Shown here: piece by piece, positions 1 through 11,876 of the stretch | Layout: the number at the start of each line of letters is the position of its first letter | Position numbering within the stretch: the first letter of the stretch is position 1 | Source: Glandiceps talaboti | Taxonomy: Eukaryota > Hemichordata > Enteropneusta > Spengelidae | Assembly (NCBI RefSeq): GCF_964340395.1 | Contig: NC_135565.1 | Coordinates: forward strand, 19,004,709 to 19,068,708 | DNA length: 64,000 bases | Reading direction: 5' to 3' | Notes under the pieces: generated by a model | Databases searched by the model: none | Told to the model about the DNA's origin: nothing | What the model saw: only the letters and a program-made list of their open reading frames with translations | Position numbers and translations under genes: made by a program

Positions 1-262
1 TGACTAGCAGTGTTTGTCTGACTAGCAGTGTTTGTTGTCTGACTAGCAGTGTTTGTCTGACTAGCAGTGTTTGTTGTCTGACTAGCAGTGTTTGTTGTCT
101 GACTAGCAGTGTTTGTCTGACTAGCAGTGTTTGTTGTCTGACTAGCAGTGTTTGTTGTCTGACTAGCAGTGGCTGTTTGACTAGCAGTGTTTGTTGTCTG
201 ACTAGCAGTGGCTGTTTGACTAGCAGTGTTTGACTAGCAGTGTTTGTTGTCTGACTAGCAGC
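1..262. repeat. Minisatellite, 16/21-bp TGACTAGCAGTG units
   Basis: Head-to-tail copies of a unit starting TGACTAGCAGTGTTTG. A 5-bp TTGTC extension is present or absent, so units of about 16 and 21 bp alternate. A few units read GTGGCTGT instead. The array runs off the left edge of the window. No coding signal. Confidence 0.9.
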
Positions 263-629
263 AGTTTTATCTTTGGATGTTAGTATTTCTTATTTGACGG
301 ACTAGGTATATCTTGTCTCTGAAGCATTGTTTGTTGTGTCAAAGATTAGTGTATAAGGACAAGAAGAGAACGTGTACACTACAAAATGTATACAGTATAC
401 TGGTTTACAATTAATGTATTTGTGGTTATGTTATGTGTTGTTATTCAATTCTCATGTAATATTTGTAGTAAAGGTATTTGGTATCTCTTTTTGGAGGATG
501 TATTGGCTCTGAAAAGAGCCGTTTGGTTTCCGTTTGGTTTGTTTACCTTACGGTAAATATGATCGCATACAGACCATCCTGGTTTCATTGTAATATTTGG
601 TTTTGTAAATTTTCTACATCCAATCATCT

Positions 630-1010
630 TTGTTGTCTCTCATAATGCCGTTGGTGTACATGGTAGTTGTAGAATGGGACTTGATTGAAGAATACAGAGG
701 AATGACTTCTCTTCATCAAATCATCTATTGTCTCTGATTGATACATTGGTGTGCATATATATTGTCGAATATGGGACTTGATTGAAGAATACAGAGGAAT
801 GACTTCTCTTCATCAAATCATCTATTGTCTCTGATTGATACATTGGTGTGCATATATATTGTCGAATATGGGACTTGATTGAAGAATACAGAGGAATGTC
901 TTCTCTTCATCAAATCATCTATATTGTCTCTGACTGATACATTGGTGTGCATAGTAGTTGTAGAATGGGACTTGATTGAAGAATACAGAGGAATGATTTC
1001 TCTGTCTTGA
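630..1010. repeat. Tandem repeat, about 100-115 bp, 3-4 units
   Basis: Units share GGGACTTGATTGAAGAATAC followed by AGAGGAATGACTTCTCTTCA and a TCTCTGATTGATACATTGG block. The two central units are almost identical and the outer ones diverge. The stretch from 263 to 630 holds nothing I can identify. Confidence 0.85.
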
Positions 1011-1380
1011 CACTACTGTATTGCTGGGAAATTACCTATGGACAAAACAAATACACTAAAATTAATATCATGAGAGGTAGAATAATAGTATTTTCCCTAT
1101 AACTTTAAAATGTTCTTGTAACAAAGATGTTGATCAAAGCATTTGTTTCCACAAATATTATCTATATGTTTATGCCTGTATGCAGTTCTGACCTTTGACA
1201 TCAATGTCATGTGACCTTTGACATAACCACATGATTAGATAGATTTTTAGGTGTGTATTATCAATGTTTCCTGTCCTCTTTACATACTGACTTCAACAAC
1301 TCAACAGACACCAGAGTTTTGACTTGCAGTCAACAATCATAATTATTGTTTCATAAAACAAATATATAATAAAATATATC

Positions 1381-1920
1381 AAGTATACCAGACATGCAAT
1401 AACTACAGCACCAGTAAATAAACAAATTTATATCATCATTAAGTATACCAGATATTTCATTTATTAACTACAGCACCAGTAAATTAACAAATTTATATCA
1501 TCATTAAGTATACCAGATATTTCATTTATTAACTACAGCACCAGTAAATAAACAAATTTATATTATCACTAAGTATACCAGATATTTCATTTATTAACTA
1601 CAGCACCAGTAAATAAACAAATTTATATTATCACTAAGTATACCAGATATTTCATTTATTAACTACAGCACCAGTAAATAAACAAATTTATATTATCACT
1701 AAGTATACCAGATATTTCATTTATTAACTACAGCACCAGTAAATAAACAAATTTATATTATCACTAAGTATACCAGATATTTCATTTATTAACTACACCA
1801 CCAGTAAATAAACAAATTTATATTATCACTAAGTATACCAGATATTTAATTTATTAACTACACCACCAGTAAATAAACAAATTTATATTATCACTAAGTA
1901 TACCAGATATTTCATGCAGT
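1381..1920. repeat. Tandem repeat, about 65 bp, 9 units
   Basis: Units begin AAGTATACCAGATATTTCAT and contain ACTACAGCACCAGTAAATAA. The middle units are nearly identical, which indicates recent expansion. No open reading frame. Confidence 0.9.
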
Positions 1921-2163
1921 AATTACAACACAAGTTATACCTCAGTTTATTTTATGACTAAAACTTCATCAAAATCTTCATAAAATATAGTACCACTGAT
2001 CCCTTTACATCATTCATAAGATCTTTAACGTATGTTTGCCATAAAAATACTGAATGTATCCTTTATTATGTTTACAATTACAAAAAAAAATATTTTCGAA
2101 ATAAAATTTAAAAATAAAATGCTAACATTTCTGATTTTCAGTTCTTAGTTCTCTTTCACAATG

Positions 2164-3353
2164 GATACTATGGCAACGGTGACCTTTCAATGGTCTAACA
2201 AATTCAGATAAAAATCTAAAAATACTAACTAGCAAACATTCCATGACAATGTATGACATCAGTGATTGAGTGAAGTAATTGTGATGTGATATGATTCTTT
2301 TGTTGTCATGGTAACCCATCAATGTATTTAAAACAATTTAAATCTCAACCACTTTTAAGTAGACGTTATATTTTGGTTTTGAAAATGTCAAGATTTGAAA
2401 GTTTGATAAAGAGTATAAAATGAAATGAAAACAAAATTAAGACAAATTTGTTGCTATGGTTACTGTTGTTTCTGGTAGAATTAAATTACACCCTGTTTAA
2501 ATAATAATTATCTTCAAGCAGGAGAAATATCTGAAAAGAATTTTTTGACATAATTCTTGAACCTAAACTAACACTTGAAAATTACGATCATCATCAAGTT
2601 TGCCTGAATTGCACTACATAACTTTCCAGGGTAAATATTGAGAAATTGTTGTTTTTATAACCTAAGACATAAAAGTTACTATGACAACAACAGTTTATTT
2701 CTGCTAAAATCTACATCAATCCATCATAATTTACAATAAATATATTTTTAAAAAATTAAAAAAATAAAGAAATAAAATGGGTAACTGATCATAATAACAT
2801 TTTGATAGGATGCATGGTAAAGTAATTTCAGATGACAAAAACAAACATTTTTGTTGCCATGGTAATAAAAAAATAACATACAAAATGAATAATGTTCTGT
2901 GCACATGTGTTCTACTTCTTTTCAAGAAATCTTAAAATTAGAACTTTCTATCTCATTAGCGGCTGGAAATATGTAAAAAAATACAAATAAATTCTGAATT
3001 GCAGAAGAAAAATGTTATCGTTGTCATGGTAACCAATGAATGTACAGGAAAATAAAGTTTGACCCGTACTCTACTTGATATTGCTACTTTTCAACAAATC
3101 TGAAAAATTGACAGTTCTATCTCACTTCAAACAGGAGATACGCATATAACAGAATTTTTTAACAAAATGTGTGAAAACTGTTGCTATGGTTACTATGTAT
3201 TTATAAGCATCAGTAGCCCTATCATGTTTTTCAGTGCTTTTAGAAATCACATAAATCTGGTATCACTTAGAAGTTGACAATAAGTACTCAAATATTACAT
3301 GGAATTACTTGGTTTTCATTCACATCACAAAATAAATTGGTTGCCATGGAAAT
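2164..3353. repeat. Degenerate array of about 140-225 bp with a conserved X-box-like core
   Basis: Eight loosely similar AT-rich blocks each carry a near-palindromic 14-mer of the type GTTGYCATGGTAAC. The cores lie at 2164, 2302, 2450, 2675, 2853, 3020, 3180 and 3340. The last four are spaced 160-178 bp apart. The rest of each block has drifted far more than the core. The core resembles the RFX-family X-box (GTNRCC, short spacer, RGYAAC). The array lies just upstream of, and probably within the intron before, the NHL exon at 3539. Any regulatory role is inference. Confidence 0.6.
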
Positions 3354-3538
3354 GTATGAATGAACTTGAAGAAAACTTCACATGTATCACATTGCATGGC
3401 TGCTACATTTTCCCATGGCAAAAAAATTGATCAATATTATTCATTAGAATTCCCAGAAATTGAATATTCTAACTTGAAATATGTATTGCATGCAAGAGTA
3501 GTCTGCTATTTGACCTTTGACCTTTGTTTACATTACAG

Positions 3539-4371
3539 GTCAGTGGGAAGTAACCATGGAACTTGATGGTCAAAGTGGTCCAGTAAAGTTCAAAGATGTG
3601 CAAGGAGTGACCACAAATCACCTTGGTCAAGTGGTCATGGCAGATCAGGGCAACAATAGTGTACTCACCTTGAAATCAACTTATGAACTTGACTCTGAGA
3701 TTAGATTTGATGGTCACTTTCCTAATGAATTCAAACCTTATGATGTTGCCGTGACAACAAGCAATAAATATTTCATGACAGATTCTGGTAATGACCAAGT
3801 CGTCATGTTTGACAAATCTTCTAAAACTACTAAAACATTTTGTCAAAATGATGACATTAAACCAAGAGCAATTGCTTTACTGGATGAAGGATTTGTTGTC
3901 ACCGATGAGAAAGGTCACAGAGTGGTCAAGTATGACATGAATGGTGAAAGTGTGGGAGAGGTTGGAGGTCATGTCCAGCCAAGTCTACTCTATAACCCTC
4001 AGTGTGTTGTGGTCAATAGTGATAACAATGTTATTGTCTCTGACTATGGCAGAAGTGATGATGTGGGTGAGTATGGTAGCATCAAAGTGTTTGGTAAACA
4101 ATTACAATATCTGTTCACAATGTGTAGTGTGTGGGCACCCTATGGGCTAAGTGTAGATTTATGGGACAATGTTTATAATACTCAGTTACCTAGGGGGTCA
4201 GGTAGGTGGTCGATTGTGAAATATACAAAGAATGGAGAAGAAGTTGAAAGATTTGAAGATTACCATCACCTAGACCTAGACTGGGGTTTCATTGCTGTTA
4301 GTAAGTATGGACAGCCTAAGATTATAGTTTCAAACCCAGGCTTCAACCATGTCAGAGTTTACACCAAATAA
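3539..4371 (+). CDS. NHL-repeat beta-propeller, terminal exon of a TRIM2/3/71-like gene (partial)
   Basis: A single exon encodes about 277 residues up to a TAA stop. It starts after a good acceptor (CTTTGTTTACATTACAG) in phase 1. Six NHL-type blades can be read from recurring motifs: QGVTTNHLGQVVMADQGNNS, PYDVAVTTSNKYFMTDSGND, PRAIALLDEGFVVTDEKGHR, PQCVVVNSDNNVIVSDYGRS, PYGLSVDLWDNVYNTQL and WGFIAVSKYGQPKIIVSNPG. Six blades are typical of the C-terminal propeller of TRIM-NHL proteins, which bind RNA or protein partners next to an N-terminal RING, B-box and coiled coil. No RING, B-box or filamin exon was found in 1-3538, so the rest of the gene should lie left of the window. It could instead be an NHL protein without a TRIM module. 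The family is clear, the exact orthologue is not. An upstream in-frame ATG at 3517 lies before the acceptor and is unlikely to be the start. Confidence 0.85.
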
Positions 4372-4372
4372 A
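4367..4372 (+). other. Polyadenylation signal AATAAA overlapping the stop codon
   Basis: The last codons and stop of the NHL exon read ACC AAA TAA A, so a canonical AATAAA hexamer overlaps the stop. If used, the 3' UTR would be only about 10-30 nt. Use is not shown by the sequence. Confidence 0.4.
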
Positions 4373-4675
4373 GAAATCTACTTTACACTACGGTGTATAT
4401 TTTACAAGAAAAAAATTTATTTTCTTATTTTTAGTGAAATTCTCTGAGAATTTTATTGAATATAGGATAATAAAGAGATGTGAGGTCAACAACACTTTAA
4501 TCTTGTAAACAACATTGTCTGCACAAAAATATTCTCTAGTTTGCATATTTTGAGAATTTTTTTTGAATAAAACACACTCTACATGTGTGTCGCTATTTTT
4601 TGTGATGTTTCTTATGATATTTGTAAACATTTTGGAGAATGTTTTGGTGCAGAAATAGAGGAATATTGGATTTTT

Positions 4676-4943
4676 CATATGTTGAACGTTGTGACGTCAC
4701 AATTTGTATTTACCGCGTCGTTACGATACGACAGCCATTACCATTAGACTGATCAAGTATTTATTTATTTTCACACTTTCTGATGAAAATTATGACTGGA
4801 AATGACACTACACGGGTGTCGCTACATTTACTGATGTACACTAAAACATTTTTGGATAAATCCAAGAATATTTTGTGACATAATTTGAGTATTTTTGAAG
4901 TAACACATGTAAACCGGTCATGACGTCCGGACTTCAACATATG
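4676..4943. mobile_element. MITE-like element, imperfect TIR CATATGTTGAA
   Basis: The left end CATATGTTGAACGTTGTGAC is mirrored by a right end whose complement reads CATATGTTGAAGTCCGGAC. Both ends continue with GACGTCA or a close variant. The length is about 268 bp with no ORF. An internal motif (GTGTCGCTA) also occurs just left at 4589, so the element may extend further or be a composite. Confidence 0.5.
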
Positions 4944-5653
4944 CTATTTCCATCTGAGAATTTCATATTCATAATTGGCCGTAAAACTACTTGTGTGTGC
5001 AGAATAATTATATAACTTTACCTGTACATCCTTTGATGTTAGTTGATAATGTTGTGTAAAGTTGGTTTCATTTGGATGTGACTAGCTGGCAGAAATGTCA
5101 GGATAAAAATTGGAAACACAGAATGTGATCATCACTCGACGGATTCCATTTTGCAAATGACCTGACGTCTGACGTAGTCACGAGAGGGCGCTATAACACT
5201 TTCCGTCATCATCGTCGAGGCCACGTGCATGTCACACAGTTAGCACGCTTCATGCTTGTCGTATTCGGAGGGAACTTATATAGACCTCTCCTAAACTTAT
5301 CAAAGGAAAACACGTTTATACTTTTGAAGTCAAAGGAGAACGGGAATTTTCTATCATTAATTTTTCGACACTAAACTTTGCTAACTATGTTTTTATAAAC
5401 AATGTACAGTTAACATCATACACAAAACCAGTGTAACATCATTAACCCGAGAACAAATGTTGTAACTTAAGTTTATGTGAGATACAGATATTTCAAATTC
5501 ATGTTGTAAATTTTATACATTTTCCGTTTCTAAGTTTCATTACATTATTACAAGCATTATTACAAACATATATTATATCATATTGTTCAGTAGTAATGCA
5601 TTGGTTTAGCAAAATAAAAATGTTCAAGTTCATAAATTTAACATCATTTTATA
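4944..5653. other. Intergenic, no gene seen; possible regulatory motifs
   Basis: No coding exon or repeat is supported. Between about 5150 and 5290 the base composition is more balanced and shows GACGTCTGACG, CACGTG (about 5223) and a TATA-like TTATATAG (about 5276). This resembles a promoter, but no gene follows on the plus strand, so it stays unassigned. Confidence 0.3.
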
Positions 5654-5991
5654 CCGAGAAATACTATAAATAAGTTTACCGATCACCAAGGCTTTCGCCA
5701 GGTATCCACCAATGCTCTGTTGCCTCGTCACGTCAGAAATCACTGGCAAAGTCATGGTTACTGGTGAAAGCTTTGCCGCTGTTGTCTTGTGACGTCAGAA
5801 ATCACTGACAAAGTCATGGATACCTAGTGAAAGCTTTGGCTCTGTTGCCTCATGACGTCAGAAATCACTGACAAAGTCATGGATACCTAGTGAAAGCTTT
5901 GGCTCTGTTGCCTCGTGACGTCAGAAATCACTGACAATGCCATGGATACCTATTGAAAGCTTTGGTGATCATGCGCTATAGTATTTCTTGG
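5654..5991. mobile_element. Foldback element carrying a CRE-bearing minisatellite
   Basis: The arms are inverted copies. The left arm has GAGAAATACTATA followed by GATCACCAAGGCTTTCGCC, and the complement of the right arm has AAGAAATACTATA followed by GATCACCAAAGCTTTC. Between them are four units of about 62 bp with TGACGTCAGAAATCACTGAC and GTGAAAGCTTTG. Each unit holds a TGACGTCA-like octamer. No ORF. Confidence 0.7.
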
Positions 5992-6604
5992 ACCAGGTGC
6001 AAAATGAAGTTAAATTTTATAACTTAGACTGAGTGTTTGCACAGATCTTCTTCATCATTGACTATTTACACTTATTGTATTCAGAAGTTAAGATTGTGAA
6101 GTGAGAAACTACTTAAATTGGTTTTTTTTTTAGATAAATAGAGTGACTATGTAAAATTGTTAATATTTCATTCAAACACTAAGTGTCTTTTATTTCATTT
6201 GTATTTAGATTAATTTAAACCATTCAGTAAGTGATTATGTTAGACTCATTGTCACATTACTAGTCCCAAGTACTAGTCTCCCTCACTTGGATAAAATAAT
6301 TGTGGCTACGAGTTCAACAAATGACCCTGCAGCTCACTTTACAGTATACTCAGTGATAATGTAAAACTTAAACTATTCACTGTGTCAGAGCTATGGCAAC
6401 ACTTTGATATGTATATCGAGTACATCGCGGTCTATTCTCATGTATACATCAACACATTTAAAGGAAGATGTTTTAATGCCATGTCTAAGAATTATGATTT
6501 CATTTCACTGTGTACGTTCACACATGAAAAGAAATGTTTAGTTTTGTAAATAAAACCATTTGTACTTTATACAATCATCCTCGTGTTTACTAGAAAGTAT
6601 TCAA

Positions 6605-7378
6605 TGAATACACAACACAACACAACACTACACAAACAAAACAACACTGCACAACACAACACAACACTGCACAACACAACACAACACAACACAACACAAC
6701 ACAACACTGCACATCACTACACAGCGCAGAACACAGCACAACACAACACAGCACAACAGCACTACACAGCACAGCACAGAACACAACACAGTATAACACA
6801 ACACAACACTGCACAACACAGCACAACAGCACAGCACATGTACATGTACAACAGCACAACACTGCACAACACAACACTGCACAACACAACAGTGCAGAAC
6901 ACAGCAGAGCAGAACACAACACTGCACAGCACAGAACACAACACAGCACAACACAACACAGCACAACAGTACTACATAGCACAGAACACAACACAACACA
7001 ACACAACACAACACAACACAGCACAACACAACACAACACAACACTGCACAACACAGCACAACAGCACAGCACAGCACAAGTACAACAGCACAACACTGCA
7101 CAACTGCACAGCACAGCACAATACAACACAACACAACACAGTACAGTACAGAACACAGCACAACACTACACAGCACAGAACACAACACAGCACAACACAA
7201 CAGAACACAACTCAACACAGCACAACACATGTACAACACCACAACACAACACAAAACACAACACAACACAACACTGCACTGCACAACACTGCACAACACA
7301 ACACAACACAACACAACACAACACAACACAACACAACACAACACAACACAGTGCAGAACACATCACAACACAACACAT
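6605..7378. repeat. AACAC pentanucleotide satellite
   Basis: Nearly uninterrupted ACAAC/AACAC repeats with GCAC-containing variants (TGCACAACAC, CAGCACAGCAC) and a few CATGTACA breaks. The strict 5-bp period leaves several frames open on both strands. These are artefacts of the repeat. Confidence 0.95.
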
Positions 7379-7454
7379 TAATACTTTATTTTAATGAGGG
7401 CAAATATAGTTGACGAAACAACTAATCGAGTTTTGTCCTCAGAGAAAAAAACAA

Positions 7455-7481
7455 ACAAACAACAACAACAAGAACAACAAG

Positions 7482-7519
<38 letters not shown>

Positions 7520-7520
7520 A
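7455..7520. repeat. (AAC)n microsatellite
   Basis: A run of AAC trinucleotides with two AAG interruptions, lying between the two AACAC blocks. Confidence 0.95.
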
Positions 7521-7589
7521 GCGAAGCAAAACAAAAACATACATATCACACAAATCCGGAGAAGTATTAAACTAAATTCGGAAACAATT

Positions 7590-7882
7590 ACTCACAAATC
7601 TTAACACAACACAACACACCATAACAGCACAGCACATGTACAGCAGCACAACACAACACAACACAACACAACACAACACAACACAACACAACACAACACA
7701 AAGAACACAACACAGCACAACACAACACAACACAACACAGCACAACAGAACAGCACATGTACAGCAGCACCACAGAACAGAACAGAACACAACACAACAC
7801 AACACAACACAACACTGAACAGCATAGCGCAGAACACAGCACAGCACAAAACAACACAACACAACACAACACAACACAACAC
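7590..7882. repeat. AACAC satellite, second block
   Basis: Same pentanucleotide family as 6605-7378, again with CACATGTACAGCAGCAC interruptions, so the two blocks were probably one array. About 80 bp of unique sequence plus the AAC run separates them. Confidence 0.95.
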
Positions 7883-8107
7883 ACGATATTATTTGGATGA
7901 ATCTCGTCACATTTTCATTTGACACTCATTTAAAATCCTCCATAACACATATTAAAATCATCTTAGAAGTTCCCGTTATCTGACACATAGTTTAAACAAT
8001 ATGAACCAAACAACGAGTAGTGTAACAAATTCAGATATCTTGGTCACAAACTAATTATTCTAATTGTACAAACAGTGATTTGTTGTTGAAACTGTCAAAA
8101 TAATCAG

Positions 8108-8180
8108 TGCCCCGTGTGAGGATCGAACTCACGACCTTCAGATTATGAGACTGACGCGCTGCCTACTGCGCTAACGAGGC
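8108..8180 (-). tRNA. tRNA-Met (elongator, anticodon CAT)
   Basis: On the minus strand the gene begins GCCTCGTTAGCGCAGTAGG and ends GATCCTCACACGGGGC followed by discriminator A. The 7-bp acceptor stem pairs (GCCTCGT with ACGGGGC, one G-T pair). Box A TTAGCGCAGTAGG and box B GGTCGTGAGTTCGATCC are intact, and the anticodon loop reads CTCATAATC. It has no intron. A TTTT terminator lies about 10 nt downstream. The sequence is close to vertebrate elongator tRNA-Met. Intact stems and terminator argue for a working gene rather than a SINE head. Confidence 0.96.
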
Positions 8181-8749
8181 TGCTGAACGTATCTTGTACA
8201 TTTTGTATTTTGAATATCGCAGGCAATTATAGGTACAGCAACGATATCGAGAGTTGATATCAGTGATCACGAATATTAGATAACCTATACTCTCAAAGTT
8301 CAAGTTTTATCTAAGGGACCGGTCAGTTCTGCAGCCGGGGGGGGGGGGTTCGGTCAGTTCTGCAGCGGGGGGGGGGGTTCAGTGGATTTTTCCATCGGGC
8401 AGACAAAGGGTCATTGACCCCCACCCATCTGTACAACCAAAAACAGGCTGTCCCTCATCAATTAATTCTAAAACATGATGACCCCCCCCCCCCATATATC
8501 ATATTCACATGACAGGTATTTTTTTATCGTGACTCCGTGTGGGATGCTTGACCGTCTTGCAAATACTTTATAAGATCCCAGGATAGCATTTCATAATTAT
8601 AATTATTGACAACACAGGGTAAATATATTCCAAAAGGAGTTTAATAGAATCTTGACAGTGAAAGTTAGGGGGGGGGGGAAGCTTGAGAAGGCAATATGTC
8701 CACTTCGGGGGGGGGGGGGGTGTCCTCTATAGGCCCTGGAGAATTTTAT
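8181..8749. other. Intergenic with G and C homopolymer runs
   Basis: No gene. Several G runs (8335-8350, 8367-8376, 8669-8678, 8707-8720) and one C run (8484-8493) occur, each 9 or more bases. Two G runs follow GGTCAGTTCTGCAG, indicating a short local duplication. Such runs are prone to sequencing and assembly error. Confidence 0.6.
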
Positions 8750-9183
8750 CACAGGGAGCTCAGGCTCAGTTAGTTTTGTTTACAAATACAAACAACATGT
8801 AAACAAACAAACAAATCACAAATACAAGCAAACAAGTAAGTAAAGAAATAAACAAACAAACAAACACACACACACAAACAAACAAACAAACAAACAAACA
8901 AAAACAATTAAACCGACAAATTAGTAGATACATACATGAAAAAACAACAACAAACCAACGGACAAACCCTACCCCCGCAATTGTCACCATGTTTGTTCAT
9001 TGGTTTGTTGTTGTTTACTTATGTATCTACTCATTTGTCGGTTTATTTGTTTTTGTCTGTTTGTTTACGTGTGTGTGTGTGTGTGTTTGTTTACTTACTT
9101 ACTTATTTGTTTGTATTTGTGTTTTGTTTGTTTATTTACTTGTTTGTTTGTATTTGTAAACAAAACTAACTGAGCTCCCTGTG
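8750..9183. mobile_element. Foldback element with arms of about 200 bp
   Basis: The left end CACAGGGAGCTCAGGCTCAG and the complement of the right end CACAGGGAGCTCAGTTAG match and continue together through TTTTGTTTACAAATACAAAC. Most of both arms is a CAAA/GTTT-rich simple repeat, so the whole 434 bp could fold on itself. It has no coding capacity. Confidence 0.75.
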
Positions 9184-9388
9184 CTTAAATGCCAATTTTT
9201 AGATTATTCAGACACTTTCAGACAATAATTTCCAAGCTTTACAAGACAACACCAACATGTAAAAAGCAACTACATAGGATCTAGGAGAAAATATTTTGGT
9301 CAATCTTTTTATAGCCCTTCCCTTCACACTCTCAAAATTTTCGAGGGGCTACACAGATTTTTATATATTATAAACAAAATTATAAAGC

Positions 9389-9502
9389 ATACATACATAC
9401 ATACATACATACATACATACATACATACATACATACATACATACATACATACATACATACATACATACATACATACATACATAATTCAGAGTTAGTTCAA
9501 TG

Positions 9503-9534
<32 letters not shown>

Positions 9535-9832
9535 CATACATACATACATACATACATACACACATACATACATACATACATACATACATACATACATACA
9601 TACATACATACATACATACATACATACATACATACATACATACATACATACATACATACATACATACATACATACATACATACATACATACATACATACA
9701 TACATACATACATACACACATACATACATACATACATACATACATACATACATACATACATACATACATACATACATACATACATACATACATACATACA
9801 TACATACATACATACATACATACATACATACC
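9389..9832. repeat. (CATA)n microsatellite, two blocks
   Basis: Tetranucleotide runs at about 9389-9482 and 9508-9832, separated by 26 bp of unique sequence, with rare CACA interruptions. The period of 4 opens all frames as an artefact. Confidence 0.97.
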
Positions 9833-11267
9833 TAACTACATATACCTACCTCCATCCATCCATAGAATAAAACAAATATACAGATAAAACATATTTATTT
9901 ATGTGTTGATACTTGTCATGACATGATGTAAAATGAAATGTACATGGCAACACTTTTCAAAATATAATTAATGAAAATATGGTAAAAATATAATTATATA
10001 TCATAATATAATTAAAACAATGTATGTTTTGTTAGGCTTGAATAAATAAATTTGATACTACTGGTCCATGTCATCTCAAAATTTAATATAAGCACCAACA
10101 ATAAATGGTTTATTTAACTTTAACACAGGAAATTGTAGCTTTCACAGAAATGTAATTGTTTCTCAACACACGTTGGGAAGACGGCTATCACCAGGAACAA
10201 AGCTAATGACACAAAATGACGGAAATAGAGGTAAATAAAGACATCTAGTTGCTTTCACCACATCAGACTTTAATCAGATAAGTCAGTAGTAATCCATCAC
10301 ACATTGACAGGTGATTGTAATTAGGGACTTCATTCACGAAAAACAGTCTCCAGATATGAAAATAACATTTATTACCAAGCTCTCCATTCCAGTCTGCATT
10401 GTTAGTTATGTGTGGATGTGAAAACGTTATCAGTTTATCAGCTCTTGGTGGTAATTTAAAATTTAGCACTGAATGTTCTCTTGGAAATTGGTGTTCAACT
10501 TCCACTAATGTTGGAAAATATCTCTGATGCGAAAGCAAATGAATAGTTTCTAGATGAGTACATTACATAAACTGTACAGTCCCGGGTTTACAAATTTGAT
10601 CAAGATGTCAGTCTCCACACCATATATTTGCTTCAAGTGATTTCACATCCCCAAAAGCCATACAAATACAACAGTATGATTTTTCAGTTTACATGTCTTG
10701 TGCAAACAAGTCTTCACAGAAGACATAGCTTCCAACAAAGTTATGATGTAAATTGTGAAATTTTACAACAAATATGGCTGTCACTAGGCCATATTTGTTT
10801 CAGTTGCATGACAAAGGGATGTACATATATAGTATGTTACCTTTGTGCTAGGTTTGGTTGATATTAGTTGGTTCACGCCAGAAATATGAGGGTGAAGGTA
10901 CACACATGCAGGAACGTACACACCCCACAGTAATAGCCCCCTTCAGGCAGTGCCTGCTGGGGCTAATTACAAACACACACAAGTTCCACTACCATTCAAG
11001 CAAGCGAAATATTCAACACAACCTACTTCTTGAAAAAGTACACTAAGACTGACTTACAACACTAAAATGACCACTGTGCATCAACAAAACGTTGCAAGTT
11101 TTATTTTATCATAATTAATATGTATTACTGTCATAAAAACATATTTATTTCATTAAAAGGAACTCTGAAATAAGACATTATTCGATACAGATAAAGACAT
11201 TCAGTCACTTCCTTTGATCAAGTTCTTTCTAAACAGTAATATCTTTACATTCCCCTTCACTATTCCT
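9833..11267. other. Intergenic, nothing identified
   Basis: AT-rich. The only longer open stretch is on the minus strand at 10263-10538, which I could not match to a family. No tandem repeat or terminal inverted repeat was recognised. Confidence 0.4.
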
Positions 11268-11876
11268 CAAAGGGGCACGAGCTGAGTTTATACATTTTGA
11301 GGATAATGCTTGTTGCATATAAAAAGGTATTAAATGAAGTACACTTAATCATCACTTGCAATTGACTGAACTCTATAAACCTACTATTAAGATATAACTT
11401 AGAAATGATTTGATGACGTAATTTATTATACTATAAAAATGTTGAGGAATAGACCTTTGCAAAATTTGCCATGGCATGGTGGCGCTCTCCTTCCTGTTTG
11501 TATGTACCTTGGAGGTATACATGGTATAGGTTACTCGGTTAATCATACAGCACTGCTGCTGTTCTCAATGTCTGAACAATAAGAACATATCCCTGATGTA
11601 CATTTCTACAGAAAACCAAGGGACAAAGCTCTTAAGAAACGGTACTATGAGGTTATGATACCCCCAATTTGAGTGAGGGCGCTGTATTGTCAATTTCCTG
11701 TTTGCAGTCTGAAATGGCCTATTCATATACAGCAATCTACTGTTCTAACAATGCCAGAAGACAAATGTAATGTTACAAAGACCAAGCATCTATACTAGAA
11801 TAGTTTAATCAAGGTTTTATGTAACTATTTTCACTTGAGTAAAAAGCTTATAAACTCAGCTTGTGCCACTTTAAGT
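11268..11876. mobile_element. Composite element, outer TIR GGCACGAGCTGAGTTTATA
   Basis: The left AAGGGGCACGAGCTGAGTTT and the complement of the right AAGTGGCACAAGCTGAGTTT form inverted ends about 600 bp apart. Inside lies a separate dispersed element (11448-11723), so this looks like a host element with a nested insert. No ORF. Confidence 0.6.
11448..11723 (+). mobile_element. Dispersed element with AATAGGCC ends, copy 1
   Basis: About 276 bp, beginning AATAGACCTTTGCAAAATTT and ending ATGGCCTATT. It matches, in reverse orientation, the stretch at 43867-44147 across its whole length, including GTACTATGAGGTTATGATAC and TTTCCTGTTTGCAGTCTG. Inverted AATAGGCC-type ends suggest a non-autonomous DNA transposon. 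Confidence 0.75.

Noticed and set aside
1-262. CRISPR-like array
   Set aside because: Units are contiguous with no unique spacers, and the genome is eukaryotic. The same holds for the arrays at 1381, 30050 and 43630.
6583-7413. Long open frame (276 codons) rich in His, Asn, Thr and Gln
   Set aside because: It is only the translation of an AACAC pentanucleotide satellite. Several frames on both strands are open for the same reason.
9361-9835. Open frames of Met-Tyr-Val-Cys and Tyr-Ile-His-Thr repeats
   Set aside because: Artefact of the CATA/TATG tetranucleotide repeat. The same applies near 48.9, 60.3 and 61.3 kb.
10263-10538. 91-codon minus-strand frame with a natural-looking composition
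   Set aside because: I could not match it to a family and found no convincing splice partners. It may be an exon or pseudogene fragment, but I cannot support a call. A protein database search would decide.
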